Translations under genes and position numbers: made by a program
In this document: piece by piece, positions 35,001 through 43,935 of the stretch
Position numbering within the stretch: the first letter of the stretch is position 1
Layout of the letters: each line of letters opens with the position of its first letter
Notes under the pieces: model-generated
Databases searched by the model: none
Seen by the model: only the letters and a program-made list of their open reading frames with translations
Told to the model about the DNA's origin: nothing
NCBI GenBank assembly: GCA_903813345.2
Contig: CAIIXF020000011.1
Coordinates: 19,081,754-19,145,753 of the forward strand
Reading direction: 5' to 3'
Source of the DNA: Owenia fusiformis
Taxonomy: Eukaryota > Annelida > Polychaeta > Sabellida > Oweniidae
Length of the DNA stretch: 64,000 nucleotides

Positions 35001-36924
35001 AAATTACTATAATGAGGGTACAAAGATGTCACTGTCTAATGGTTAGAGAACATTCAGCTTGATGAATGACACTGCTATTGAAACACTTCTCTTTGTGCAT
35101 ATAAAATGTGATGTCAAAGCTGACACCCTGAGTCCGCAATATTATATCAGTATGGAAAACATTTGCCTTATCCTACCTACACATTTGTACATAAACAGGT
35201 TGTTTCATAATGTCCATCCTCCCATCAATTACCAATCCTAAATAGCATGCCCCACATGTTATATATAATATGAAAGGTTGTTCAATTCTGTATTTATTAC
35301 ATATAAAGACTGATTAGATGTTAGTATATTACAGATTATGTTAAAATTATTCTTAACTCTTTGTCACCTATCAGGAATCGTATTGGATCATTCATGATAT
35401 ATGGCAGTGTGCCATTCAGACCACTCGAGACATGGCAGGATGTTATCCTGGATAGAGGTGTCTTAGATCTGTTCTTCAAGGTGCAGTATTTTTATACATT
35501 AGATAATACAGTTACTTTTAAAGTGTTGAAAGTGACTTCACCATTTTTGTGGATGGTGTTTGGTCATTGGCATTCGGTGGTTGGTGTTTGGTGGCCAGCA
35601 TTTGGTGTTTGTAACAAAAGGCAGGTTGTGCCATTTTACATGTTTATACCTTTTCTATTCTGTTACTATTTTGGACATTTTTCAAAATTATTGCGAAACA
35701 TATCGTAACATTGAACATTAAATTGAGAAAAATGGTTGGTTTGCTAATTAATCAGTCACAACTACCCATACAATATTTCACATGATAGAGGATACATATA
35801 TGTTAAATTGTACTTCCTAGATCCATGAGAAAGTAAGACACAACTCTGAGATGGCGCACCATTCAATGCAGTGTATCAGTCAACTAGCAACACTAACTGG
35901 AGCTGTGTTCTCTGATGATACAGCCAAGAGGGATTATGTGGCACACTTCCTGCAGGGATTTCTTGCTCTCTTGGCTAGGTTTGTTTATGTACACACGTAG
36001 TTAAGTTAGGCAGTATCAAATAAATTTTGGATCTTTTGTGATATTTCTGTATATTTTTAGACAAGTCAATGAAAATGGCTAGATTACTGATTCCACTTGT
36101 GCTACCTTAATAAAGATCCCATCAAAAAACTGACTCGTTTAAATATTGTTTGTCTTAATATCTTTGGAATGATGGTCTTGATCATAATCTTTTGAATTAT
36201 AATAACATTGTTTGAAAAACACCTTTATCCATGATGAACATAATATTTTACAGCATAGATCTCCAGGACTATGAAGCCCTTGGTGTTGCTACGACGATCA
36301 ACAACCTACTGACCATGTTTTCTATGGGAGTATTCATTGAGCTGCCCAAAACATTGTTTGAGCAGTTTGCCAATGCTCTAACACAGCTGACCTGCAGGTT
36401 TGGGCAGGCAGCTGCACTAGAGGAAGCTGTAAGTATAATATGTTGCTGTTACCATGGATATAATGACATCATAGTAAAAGAACAGTCTACTTAATAAATT
36501 AACTTTGCATTCTGTTAAGGGTATTCAGTTAAACATTAAATTTGAATTTTCACATTTTCACAAATTTTCACATCATTTCCTTATAAAAATCAATGTATAA
36601 TCACAGAAAAGAACTTATATCAGGGTGTAATACAGATTCTGTATCCCACTAGGTGAAAAATCGGGATAGTGTAATGTCATATGTACCAATCAGATTACTA
36701 AAAAATCACACTTATTTTCTGATTGTACTTCCAATACCATTTTTCAGATGAAAGGAGAAGATACATTGTACAGAGAAGCATACGGAAAATTACTAGATTC
36801 ATGGATGAACTTTGTCACCGATGTTGACAACTTTGCACCAGAGTTCTGGCGAACACAATCAACAGAAGTTTTTACATCTTACTTGCAGAGTCATCTCGGT
36901 CCACCAGATGGCACTAGGAATCAG
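14094..36924 (+). CDS. XPO4: Exportin-4, N-terminal ten exons
   Basis: Exportin-4 is an importin-beta-family receptor; known cargoes include eIF5A and SMAD3 (export) and SOX factors (import). Exons: 14094-14144, 29637-29742, 31476-31617, 32124-32265, 32435-32551, 34803-34959, 35368-35480, 35821-35978, 36254-36428, 36748-36924. They join in frame to 446 codons. Diagnostic segments include NEQRHCAENLFLNFRKSK, DYVLFQAASTIKESVVREW, QLISSGN and GPPDGTRNQ, all conserved in animal XPO4. The start MAENLMRELDQAAQIVL lies just before a GTAAGT donor. Nine introns are bounded as expected, but intron 6 (34960-35367) reads AT...AC. The family is about 1150 aa, so some 700 C-terminal residues are missing downstream. 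Intron 1 contains a complete antisense gene. Confidence 0.9.
14512..15040. repeat. 108-bp hairpin satellite, array 1 (5 units)
   Basis: Each unit has a left stem AACTCGGCGAATAGTGCCCA, a spacer of about 38 nt, and the exact complement TGGGCACTATTCGCCGAGTT, then a linker ATATATAGGG...GTGTCTTAT. Units repeat every 108 bp. Because 108 is divisible by three, all frames without a stop in one unit stay open, producing long spurious open frames. Confidence 0.95.
15041..15746. repeat. Spacer with degenerate hairpins between arrays
   Basis: Three decayed stem pairs of the GTTGGGCACT...AGTGCCCAAA type occur at about 15216-15242, 15333-15360 and 15404-15431, without the CGGCG core. The rest is AT-rich. 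They look like old, diverged relatives of the array unit. Confidence 0.7.
15747..17672. repeat. 108-bp hairpin satellite, array 2 (18 units)
   Basis: This array has the same unit as array 1. The first unit is 5'-truncated (ATTCGGCG) and one unit near 16175 carries a 1-bp insertion in its linker. Unit variants (CCACTTTTTT, CCAATTTTTT with GGCGAGTAG, GGACATTTTT) recur in blocks. The GGCGAGTAG variant is at about 16726, 17050 and 17482, that is, three and four units apart, so segments of several units were duplicated recently. Confidence 0.95.
17889..18879. other. XPO4 intron 1 sequence without recognised features
   Basis: No exon, RNA gene or repeat family was recognised on either strand between the hairpin-satellite element and the next inverted-repeat element. 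Confidence 0.4.
18880..19393. mobile_element. 514-bp foldback MITE with 8-bp target duplication
   Basis: The termini are TTATCCCG and CGGGATAA, flanked on both sides by CCCAGAAT (18872-18879 and 19394-19401). The arms are inverted copies of about 190 bp (about 18880-19075 and 19195-19393), each with an inner palindrome CAGGACTATAGTCCTG. A loop of about 120 bp separates them. The open frames are palindrome shadows. The family is unclassified; 8-bp duplications occur in hAT, P and Merlin groups. Confidence 0.85.
20040..20186. repeat. 22-bp tandem repeat of GGCCTTAATTTTTCAT type
   Basis: About six imperfect copies of a 22-bp unit (AGGCCTTAATTTTTCATTGA) run up to and slightly into the last codons of the antisense FAMeT/lectin gene, forming its stop region and 3' flank. 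Confidence 0.75.
20171..27329 (-). CDS. Secreted FAMeT-CTLD-FAMeT-CTLD protein
   Basis: Nine exons joined on the minus strand: 27329-27263, 26532-26374, 26164-25811, 25625-25474, 23217-23096, 22926-22802, 21976-21533, 21263-21069, 20406-20171. They give 617 aa with consistent phases. Order: signal peptide (1-22, FSGFLFIVYIL), FAMeT-like domain (about 25-195; FWISWADNYIKIGSG, GEWRV), C-type lectin domain (195-326; CPDNWK...HICQKP), second FAMeT-like domain (327-474; FWVSWTKKMVKIGTG, GNWRL), second lectin domain (475-614; CPTGFMYHP...FICEAI). Lectin 2 keeps a WND motif and has EPS where Ca-binding lectins have EPN or QPD; lectin 1 lacks WND. The FAMeT domain in such extracellular proteins is probably a carbohydrate or ligand-binding fold rather than an enzyme. 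The gene lies entirely inside XPO4 intron 1, antisense. A role in recognition is inferred. Confidence 0.85.
20523..20632. repeat. Two-copy direct repeat, about 52 bp
   Basis: ACTACTCCTCCCCCATGTCA followed by an AGATATCC-containing segment occurs twice in succession, nearly identical, implying a recent duplication in the last intron of the FAMeT/lectin gene. Confidence 0.8.
21247..21447. repeat. Tandem duplication spanning a lectin exon start
   Basis: A segment of about 100 bp beginning GTTGGACATTTAAGCGC is repeated immediately to the right with a few changes. The left copy includes the splice acceptor and first codons of exon 8 of the FAMeT/lectin gene; the right copy is therefore a duplicated acceptor remnant in the intron. 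Confidence 0.75.
22467..22870 (-). repeat. Tandem copies of a lectin exon 3' end with its splice donor
   Basis: The last part of exon 6 (encoding NQTGMSGLPCKTPLNHICQK and the GTATGAT donor) is repeated five times at roughly 76-89 bp spacing, near 22467, 22556, 22640, 22722 and 22798. Only the copy at 22802-22870 is attached to the rest of the exon. The others lack the upstream exon part and lie in the following intron, though most keep an intact donor. Confidence 0.85.
23386..23653. mobile_element. 268-bp hAT-type MITE rich in GGGCCC
   Basis: The element starts CACTGGCGGAT and ends ATCCGCCCCTG, flanked by the 8-bp duplication ATGGGTTT at 23378-23385 and 23654-23661. A CA/TG-type terminus with an 8-bp duplication fits the hAT superfamily. 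The interior has many GGGCCC and AAATTT tracts. A related partial copy in inverse orientation is at about 43761-43935. It inserted in intron 4 of the FAMeT/lectin gene. Confidence 0.8.
23759..25375. mobile_element. 1.6 kb inverted-repeat element with GGGACGG tracts
   Basis: The ends read CACACCCGGTGATCGTG and its complement CACGATCACCGGGCGTG, bordered by AAAGT at 23754-23758 and 25376-25380. The arms (about 23759-24045 and 24903-25375) match in inverse orientation. The right arm has an extra tandem copy of a 57-bp segment near 25035-25090 and an insertion near 25146-25300. Poly-G/A tracts with GGGACGGAGGGGGG occur at each arm junction. No transposase; non-autonomous. Confidence 0.75.
24397..24487 (-). 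pseudogene. tRNA-like (Leu/Ser-type) fragment or SINE head
   Basis: On the minus strand a box A-like TTGGCCGAGCAGTCTACAG is followed about 60 nt later by a degenerate box B-like GGTCGTGAGTTGGA. This resembles class II tRNA or a tRNA-derived SINE head. The acceptor stem does not pair convincingly, so a functional tRNA is unlikely. It lies in the loop of the surrounding inverted-repeat element. Confidence 0.35.
26672..26830 (+). repeat. Dispersed repeat with ATGTCACCACC start
   Basis: This is one copy of a family recognised by a short hairpin at its start (ATGTCACCACC...GTGACATATTG), then TTGTGG, GGTTGGTG, CTGTAACAAA and GGCAGGTGACATTTTGC. Other copies are near 31.3, 35.5 and 57.1 kb, and a split copy lies at 29.97-30.74 kb. 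Confidence 0.65.
27330..29066. other. XPO4 intron 1, no gene recognised
   Basis: No coding exon was recognised. A 43-bp direct repeat (GAGAAGACGGACCGGTTCGG twice, about 28091 and 28129) is the only clear feature; nothing suggests a functional role. Confidence 0.45.
29067..29510. repeat. 30-bp minisatellite, about 15 copies
   Basis: The unit is AAATCAAATGTGATCTAAAG followed by ATGAAACATT, repeated head to tail with only C/T and A/G/T single-base variants. It ends about 130 bp before XPO4 exon 2, in intron 1. It is unrelated in sequence to the other 30-bp array downstream. Confidence 0.95.
30000..30643. mobile_element. MITE with CAGGGTGTCCCG termini, nested insertion
   Basis: Inverted arms of about 140 bp begin CAGGGTGTCCCGAAAGTATG and are flanked by TA on each side, as expected for Tc1/mariner-type targets. 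The element interrupts a member of the ATGTCATCACC dispersed family, whose halves lie at 29973-29999 and 30644-30740. It has no transposase. It is in XPO4 intron 2. Confidence 0.85.
30780..31235. repeat. Imperfect tandem repeat of AAGGTCAAAAAGG units
   Basis: Three to four copies of a unit of about 130 bp contain TTTTCAAGGTCAAAAAGGTC, CAACTTGCTTCAAATTGATC and TCTACAAGTTTT. The open frames here derive from the repetition. It lies in XPO4 intron 2. Confidence 0.7.
31325..31462 (+). repeat. Dispersed repeat with TTCACCACC start
   Basis: A diverged copy of the family at 26672-26830, with TTCACCACCAGAAATGGTGA, TTGTGGACGG and GGCAGGTGGTGATATTTTGC. It ends just before XPO4 exon 3. Confidence 0.6.
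32594..32730. repeat. Palindromic repeat around GGATAATCCC
   Basis: ATTATCCTATATGAGGTTCA and its near-complement at the right end enclose mirrored GATATTGGGATTATCCC segments and an ATATAATATAT centre. A compact foldback element within XPO4 intron 5. Confidence 0.65.
33000..33545. repeat. Nested inverted repeats with GCGGGCAGATATA motifs
   Basis: GCGGGCAGATATA and its complement recur at about 33019, 33037, 33412 and 33530. A separate pair, ATCTCATACTTGAGTGGGTT near 33188 and its complement near 33505, forms another inverted repeat. The layout suggests one foldback element inserted in or duplicated within another. Confidence 0.6.
33616..34691. mobile_element. 1.08 kb inverted-repeat element, CAGGGTGTCCCA termini
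   Basis: The arms are more than 220 bp and roughly 85-90% alike by eye, beginning CAGGGTGTCCCAGAACTCAT and flanked by TA. Its termini share the first 12 bases with the MITE at 30000-30643 but the rest differs. The internal open frames show no transposase motif. It is in XPO4 intron 5. Confidence 0.85.
34960..35367 (+). other. Putative U12-type AT-AC intron of XPO4
   Basis: The intron begins ATATCCTTTT, the U12 5' splice-site consensus, and ends with TTCTTAACTC, a near-match to the U12 branch site, followed 12 nt later by AC. Splicing at these points joins ...SSRH to PIRNRIG in frame. The result aligns without gaps to the 29-residue stretch of vertebrate XPO4 between LSWNF and ESW. No good GT donor exists in frame before the TGA at 34971. 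Confidence 0.75.
35538..35640 (+). repeat. Dispersed repeat fragment downstream of XPO4 exon 7
   Basis: TTGTGGATGGTGTTTGG, GGTTGGTGTTTGG, TTTGTAACAAAAGGCAGG and TTTTACATG identify a partial copy of the ATGTCACCACC family. It makes exon 7 appear longer than it is. Confidence 0.5.
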
Positions 36925-36961
36925 GTATGATTTTTAATCTTTTTTGATAATTTTCATTTTA

Positions 36962-39592
36962 TATAAATGTCACCTAGTCCATGAATTATGTATAGCAATA
37001 CATTTAGTTCATGAATTATGCATAATGACACATATAGTTCATGAATTATGTATTACCATACACATAGTTCATGAATTATGTATAACCATACACATAGTTC
37101 ATGAATTATATATTACCATACACTTAGTTCATGAATTATATATTACCATACACATAGTTCATGAATTATATAATACCATACACATAGTTCATGAATTATA
37201 TATTACCATACACATAGTTCATGAATTATATATTACCATACACTTAGTTCATGAATTATATATAACCATACACATAGTTCATGAATTATATATTACCATA
37301 CACATAGTTCATGAATTATATATTACCATACACTTAGTTCATGAATTATATATTACCATACACTTAGTTCATGAATTATATATTACCATACACTTAGTTC
37401 ATGAATTATGTATTACCATACACATCGTTCATGAATTATATATAACCATACACTTAGTTCATGAATTATATATTACCATACACTTAGTTCATGAATTATG
37501 TATAACCATACACATAGTTCATGAATTATATATTACCATACACATAGTTCATGAATTATGTATTACCATACACTTGTTCATGAATTATGTATAACCATAC
37601 ACTTAGTTCATGAATTATGTATAACCATACACTTAGTTCATGAATTATATATAACCATACACTTAGTTCATGAATTATGTATTACCATACACATAGTTCA
37701 TGAATTATGTATAACCATACACTTAGTTCATGAATTATATATTACCATACACATAGTTCATGAATTATGTATTACCATACACATAGTTCATGAATTATAT
37801 ATTACCATACACATAGTTCATGAATTATATATTACCATACACATAGTTCATGAATTATATATTACCATACACATAGTTCATGAATTATGTATAACCATAC
37901 ACATAGTTCATGAATTATATATTACCATACACATAGTTCATGAATTATATATAACCATACACTTAGTTCATGAATTATGTATAACCATACACATAGTTCA
38001 TGAATTATATATTACCATACACTTAGTTCATGAATTATGTATAACCATACACTTAGTTCATGAATTATGTATTACCATACACATAGTTCATGAATTATAT
38101 ATTACCATACACTTAGTTCATGAATTATGTATAACCATACACATAGTTCATGAATTATATATAACAATACACTTAGTTCATGAATTATGTATTACCATAC
38201 ACATAGTTCATGAATTATGTATTACCATACACATCGTTCATGAATTATATATAACCATACACTTAGTTCATGAATTATGTATAACCATACACATAGTTCA
38301 TGAATTACATATTACCATACACATAGTTCATGAATTATGTATAACCATACACATAGTTCATGAATTATGTATTACCATACACATAGTTCATGAATTATAT
38401 ATTACCATACACATAGTTCATGAATTATATATTACCATACACATAGTTCATGAATTATATATTACCATACACATAGTTCATGAATTATGTATAACCATAC
38501 ACATAGTTCATGAATTATATATTACCATACACATAGTTCATGAATTATATATAACCATACACTTAGTTCATGAATTATGTATTACCATACACATAGTTCA
38601 TGAATTATGTATAACCATACACTTAGTTCATGAATTATATATTACCATACACTTAGTTCATGAATTATGTATAACCATACACATAGTTCATGAATTATAT
38701 ATAACAATACACTTAGTTCATGAATTATGTATTACCATACACATAGTTCATGAATTATGTATTACCATACACATCGTTCATGAATTATATATAACCATAC
38801 ACTTAGTTCATGAATTATGTATAACCATACACTTAGTTCATGAATTATATATTACCATACACTTAGTTCATGAATTATGTATAACCATACACTTAGTTCA
38901 TGAATTATATATTACCATACACTTAGTTCATGAATTATGTATAACCATACACATAGTTCATGAATTATATATAACAATACACTTAGTTCATGAATTATGT
39001 ATAACCATACACATAGTTCATGAATTATATATTACCATACACTTAGTTCATGAATTATGTATAACCATACACTTAGTTCATGAATTATGTATAACCATAC
39101 ACATAGTTCATGAATTATATATTACCATACACTTAGTTCATGAATTATGTATAACCATACACTTAGTTCATGAATTATGTATAACCATACACATAGTTCA
39201 TGAATTATATATTACCATACACTTAGTTCATGAATTATGTATAACCATACACTTAGTTCATGAATTATGTATTACCATACACATAGTTCATGAATTATAT
39301 ATTACCATACACTTAGTTCATGAATTATGTATAACCATACACTTAGTTCATGAATTATATATTACCATACACTTAGTTCATGAATTATATATTACCATAC
39401 ACTTAGTTCATGAATTATATATTACCATACACTTAGTTCATGAATTATGTATTACCATACACTTAGTTCATGAATTATATATTACCATACACATAGTTCA
39501 TGAATTATATATTACCATACACTTAGTTCATGAATTATGTATAACCATACACTTGTTCATGAATTATATATTACCATACATATAGTTCATGG
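36962..39592. repeat. 30-bp minisatellite, about 87 copies
   Basis: The unit TTCATGAATTATGTATAACC plus ATACACATAG repeats for 2.6 kb immediately after XPO4 exon 10. Variation is confined to a few positions (TATG/TATA, TAA/TTA, CAT/CTT). Rarer variants (ACATCG, AACAATAC) mark a block at about 38160-38280 that recurs at 38700-38820, 540 bp or 18 units later. Because 30 is a multiple of three it gives spurious open frames of 216 and 675 codons. Confidence 0.97.
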
Positions 39593-40434
39593 ATTGCTTA
39601 TTGTCATGCCTGAGTTGAATTTTATGTATAACCATACCATAAACTAAGGTGTTTGAAAGATAATGGATTTTTATATCCTGGCTTATGTCAATTCAGTCAA
39701 TGAATAAAACAGTAGTATGCAGATTCAATGTATCCATTATTTATTACTAAAATAAAACAATAAACAAAAGTAAACAATACTTGGCTAAACAACTGAAAGT
39801 TGCAAAAGGTATATTTATTTAGATATGTTGTTTATTAAAGTGAGTAAGAGTTTTAAGGAAACAGCTTTTGCAAAAGAACATTCCTAGATTCTAGGTTTTA
39901 TAGTTTGTAGATGTTCCTTATAGACTGTCAGTTGTTTGCTGAATCTGGTTTGTCATGCCTTTTCTGACTTTTAAGATTTAAGCCAGGATGATTCTTGTCA
40001 TGATGTGATTAGCCATCATGCTGCTTGTTATTTTTTCAAATTCTGCTGAAAGTACACAAAATATTGATATTGATTAGACATCTGATTGATTTTTGCATAT
40101 TTACATATTCAACAAACATCAGTAAAATGGCCTTTTATCAATACAAAGAAAATAAATAAACATAACGTGATATGATATGATGTAATATAATATGTATGAT
40201 ATGATGTGAAATGTATGATATGATGTAATATGATATGTATGATTTGTAACACTTGCTTACAATTCACAGTGAAATTGCTGAATACTTGGAACTGTTTTTA
40301 CCCATGAAGGTACATATGTGCAGTTTGTTAGTTACAAAAACTTGATTTCTGATACAATTACCATGGGTTTTATCTGGCAATTAAAATGGTGTGGAAAATG
40401 CTAGTTATATAAAAAGAACTCAACCTGAATAATT
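39593..40434. other. Gene-free AT-rich stretch after the minisatellite
   Basis: No exon was recognised on either strand. A short ATGATATGATGTAATATG-type simple repeat lies near 40165-40250. Confidence 0.45.
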
Positions 40435-41148
40435 ATCCCATCGAACGAAGTTCGGAGGGATAGGAAACGCCTCCCTCCGTCGTACGTACGTACGTCTGTA
40501 CGTCCGTTTCTACGTCCGTCCGTCCGTCTGTCCGGGCAATAACTCAAATACTGTTTGCCCGATTTTGTTCATATTTTGTACACTTACCCTATGGGGGTAG
40601 AAGTTCTGCTCGAAAGCCGATTTTCAAAATGGCCGCTCATTAAAAAATGGCGGCCATTTTAGTGCCAATTTTACAGAAATTTAGGTGCAATATGTAAAAC
40701 TGTAATAGCAATATGTTTTAAATGTAAAAAAATTATGTAGGACATTAATAAAGCTAGAAATGTAGATATAAAAAAAGCACATGGCAGCCATCTTGAAAAA
40801 TGGCGGCCTATACTCGTTATTTTACGATTTTTGCTGTAACTCGAAAAGTAGTAGAGCGATTCTGTTCATATTTGGTATGTGAATAATATAAGCATGGCAC
40901 ACTGTCTAATGACACTTTTGGTAGAAGGTGGCCATTTTGAAAAATGGCCGCCATTTTAACTTATTTTACTATAACTCGAAAAGTAGTGGAGCGATTTTGT
41001 TCATATTTGATATGTGAATACTATAAGCATGGCACACTGTCTAATGATACTTTTGGTAGAATGTGGCCATTTTGAAAAATGGCCGCCATTTTTTCTATAT
41101 ACTTTGTTTGTAAAAATGCCAGCCATGGCTGTTCGATGGGATTCGCTA
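40435..41148 (+). mobile_element. Dispersed element with ATCCCATCGAAC ends
   Basis: It starts ATCCCATCGAACGAAGTTCG and ends near TGTTCGATGGGAT, giving inverted termini of about 12 bp. Inside are a GTACGT/GTCCGT run and an internal duplication of about 125 bp with AACTCGAAAAGTAGT and GGCCGCCATTTT. A diverged copy is at 58855-59260. End fragments with the TTGGCGTTGCTGTT motif also occur near 840, 51750 and 59575. Confidence 0.6.
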
Positions 41149-41217
41149 CGCTTTGGCGTTGCCGTTGTTCTGGTTTTTTACAAATATTTGAGAAGTATAA
41201 AACAATTATATACTTAC

Positions 41218-41469
41218 ACAGATAACTTTAATTTGGTTCAATGAAAACAAAGGCTTGTCAGCATCCTCCAAGAGATCAGATTCAGTTTGATTCGGTTCAT
41301 CATCACTTGGAGCTCCTTCATTGGAATATTCATTTTCATCAGAACTTCTTTTAGTAAGAAGATAATCAGGCTCTTCAACATTTTTAAATCTTTTGGCAGA
41401 GGTTTCCATTGTTAGAGCTAGAGCTACAACTAGCACTGTAGCAATTTTGTTATTACAAATTTTCATCAT
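41218..41469 (-). CDS. First exon of a small secreted acidic protein
   Basis: ATG at 41469 opens 84 codons to a strong GTAAGTA donor after codon TGT (41218). The product has a clear signal peptide (KIATVLVVALALTMETSA), then KR and KRSS dibasic sites and a Glu/Asp/Ser-rich stretch (SDENEYSNEGAPSDDEPNQ). Dibasic sites suggest proprotein cleavage, as in a peptide precursor or an inhibitory propeptide; this is inference. Later exons were not found: the dispersed element at 40435-41148 and the minisatellite lie immediately downstream. No family was recognised. Confidence 0.5.
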
Positions 41470-42659
41470 CTAATGTGTGGGGTGTTTGTGTACAGCATGA
41501 CTTAAAGAACATTTTAAGCAAGGATATAACATTTACGTGGGATGGATCATTTAAAAGTTTGACGGGCCAAATCGCAGTTTGACATATTCTATTTCAACAA
41601 TTCCATATATTTCCTTGGCAAAAATGTTAAAAGTATTTATTTATTTAATATACTAATGGGAACATTATTGCGCTTAGTAAAAAAGCCATATGCCCTGTTA
41701 TTGTAGTTATGGTTTGAAACATAAACAATGTCTAGAGACTTGAAAGATATATATAATTGATCATATATCCATACTGGTGTCATTGGCAAAAGAATGTTAT
41801 AATTAATAAAATAAGTTCATTAATAAGAGACTCCAAGCTCAATTTTTGCTGTTTTTTTTTTATCTAGTTTTACTTGGTCATGATTTCTTTCTTTTGATAA
41901 TGTTGAATCACTGTGAAAAATATTAGGTAGTTTACAGTTCTGAATATTGAAAAAATCAGTGATAAGACCGGTTTTCCCATGTTGAAGTTCAAATACCAAA
42001 TTGTACAGAAAAATGTCAGAAAGTTGAGTCAGATGTCAATTAGGAAAAGTGAAAATTACCCATAATGACATATCTCACATGGATTGGTTCTTTTAAAAAA
42101 GGATCCTTCCCTTGTATAGAGGTTTCATATATTTTCAGTAGCCTTTGTCCAAATAACCTTGACAAATGATTATTGTCACAGGAAGTGACCGAAACCATGA
42201 ATTACAACTACAAAGGAAATTGGATATAGATGACTTCCATCTTAAAGTATTGAACTACCAAATCTGCATTTCATTATACTATTGTCATATTAACAAAGTG
42301 TTTTAAATCAACATACGGTATACTATTGTGTAAATAAACTTTCAAGGTAGTATAGGTAATGGATATAAATAATGCCCAAGCATTATTTGATTTCCAAGTT
42401 TGAAATTCATTTTTAGCAACTTTTGCAAATGTTTGCAAACATAATATTTTATTTAGTTGACATAATATTTGTCTGCTAGTGATAGCCCTACATATACAGG
42501 AGTGACAATACTCACTTTATTCATTCAATGCCAATTATTTTCCAAATACAGGAAATATCGAAGTCATATTCTGAGAATAATTGTAAGATTAATATCCAAA
42601 TATAGGAAATATGGAGGTCATATTTGGAAAACAAGTAAGATTAATATTTTCTGTGGTAT
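41470..42659. other. Intergenic stretch, nothing recognised
   Basis: AT-rich DNA separates the small secreted exon from the collectin-like gene. A short duplication with AAATA(C/T)AGGAAATAT near 42545 and 42598 was noted; no coding exon was seen. Confidence 0.4.
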
Positions 42660-43433
42660 CTATACAGAATGTGCTTCGCAGATGAAGAATCGATCCTGCA
42701 CACAAGGTGCATCATGCCACTTATGCCATCTTGCCTTGTTCATGAATGCACATTTTTCCAAATTTCTCTGTGGTTGGCCTAGCGAACTATCCCATGATGT
42801 ATAGGGAGCTAATGGTTTTGCTGCCCATTGTAGCCCACCAGACCATTTCCATGCACCATCTAACTCATTGCCACCTATCCAGAAATCATGATTGTTTTCT
42901 CCCATGCTTATTATTTTCTGAACCAACATAGTCTGTTCTTCTGCTGTCTCAATTGCCACAAGATTCGCATCCAGGGATTTACAACACGCAAGAGCATCTG
43001 ACCAGTTTTTCAAAACCAGGTTGAATCTGTAGCATGTATTATCTGATAGTTCCCAAAACCCTTCAGGGCATGTACCTTGTGGTCCAACTGGCTTGGCATG
43101 ATCTTGAGTGCCACATGGCCCCATTTCTCCAGTATGTCCTTGGGGTCCAGGTTCCCCAACAGGTCCCTGGGGTCCAGGAGGGCCTGGGCGACCAGGGGGT
43201 CCTTGTGGTCCAGGTGGCCCTTGTGGTCCAATAGGCCCCTGAGGCCCCACAGATCCTACAATTCCATCAAAAGAACATTGGCAGTTACATTGACGATTAA
43301 AAGTCAAATCATGAATTTTCTTTTCTGCAGCTTTTAGTTTTGCTTCAAGGTTGGGACATCTCCCCATATTTACCAAGCTACATTTCTGAAGCAATATTAG
43401 CACCAGCAAAGCATGAATGCTGATAGAGCTCAT
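42660..43433 (-). CDS. Collectin-like collagen/C-type lectin protein, single exon
   Basis: An uninterrupted 257-aa frame encodes a signal peptide (1-20, [16 protein letters not shown]), a short segment with heptad-like [12 protein letters not shown], a CNCQC cysteine cluster, about 18 Gly-X-Y collagen triplets (from [11 protein letters not shown] to GEMGPCGT), and a C-type lectin domain (CPEGFWEL to FICEAHSV). This is the collectin order: Cys region, collagen, neck-like segment, lectin. The canonical sugar-binding motifs are altered: GQPQ replaces EPN/QPD and WHD replaces WND, so calcium-dependent binding may be changed. The absence of introns in a lectin gene, beside multi-exon neighbours, could reflect retroposition, but no poly(A) tract or target duplication was seen. 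Secreted pattern recognition is the likely role. Confidence 0.88.
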   Translation of the reverse strand: MSSISIHALLVLILLQKCSLVNMGRCPNLEAKLKAAEKKIHDLTFNRQCNCQCSFDGIVGSVGPQGPIGPQGPPGPQGPPGRPGPPGPQGPVGEPGPQGHTGEMGPCGTQDHAKPVGPQGTCPEGFWELSDNTCYRFNLVLKNWSDALACCKSLDANLVAIETAEEQTMLVQKIISMGENNHDFWIGGNELDGAWKWSGGLQWAAKPLAPYTSWDSSLGQPQRNLEKCAFMNKARWHKWHDAPCVQDRFFICEAHSV

Positions 43434-43760
43434 CTTTTTTTATTTAGTTAAAACTGTTAACTGTGGTATAAAGCGCCTGTGCATTATAAACTATAAAACC
43501 TTGATGGATATTTTAATGTATCAATTGATATTCAGGTAACATTTATTTATTGAATGACATTTTCCTCTGTTGAAAACATTATTAACAGAACATGATCTTA
43601 GACATGTTAGATATTAATGTATTAATGAAATAGCAACAGAAATGAAGGTGCTTGACGAATTGCACATTTCAATGTGACAATGCTAATCTTCTACTGAACA
43701 TGATCAGCATCATACGGTATTTCATGTTATTTCATAATGATGCAAAACATTTATTAAATG

Positions 43761-43935
43761 CAGGGGTGGATCTGGGAACCAACAAGGGGTGGGGCAAATT
43801 TCAGGAGAGAAAAAAAAATATTTGGGGCCCTAAAACCCAAAAGTGGGCCCAAATTTTGAAATTTTGAGGCCCATTCTCTTCAAATTTTGGCCTGAAATTA
43901 AAAAGGGCCCAGTAATGACCAAAAAGGCCCACTTA
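43761..43935 (-). mobile_element. Partial hAT-type MITE copy
   Basis: CAGGGGTGGATCTGGGAACC begins a segment that is the reverse complement of the 23386-23653 element (GGGCCC, AAATTTT and AGTAATGACC blocks). The far terminus is missing, so it is truncated on the right. Confidence 0.7.

Noticed and set aside
36944-39585. Open frames of 216 and 675 codons with VHELYITIH repeats
   Set aside because: Product of the 30-bp minisatellite, again a multiple of three. The variable sites behave as neutral DNA variants and there is no signal or domain.
43010-43337. Alternative frames over the collagen region of the collectin-like gene
   Set aside because: Gly-X-Y codons (GGNCCN) leave other frames open; only the minus frame with Gly-X-Y and a lectin domain is biologically coherent.
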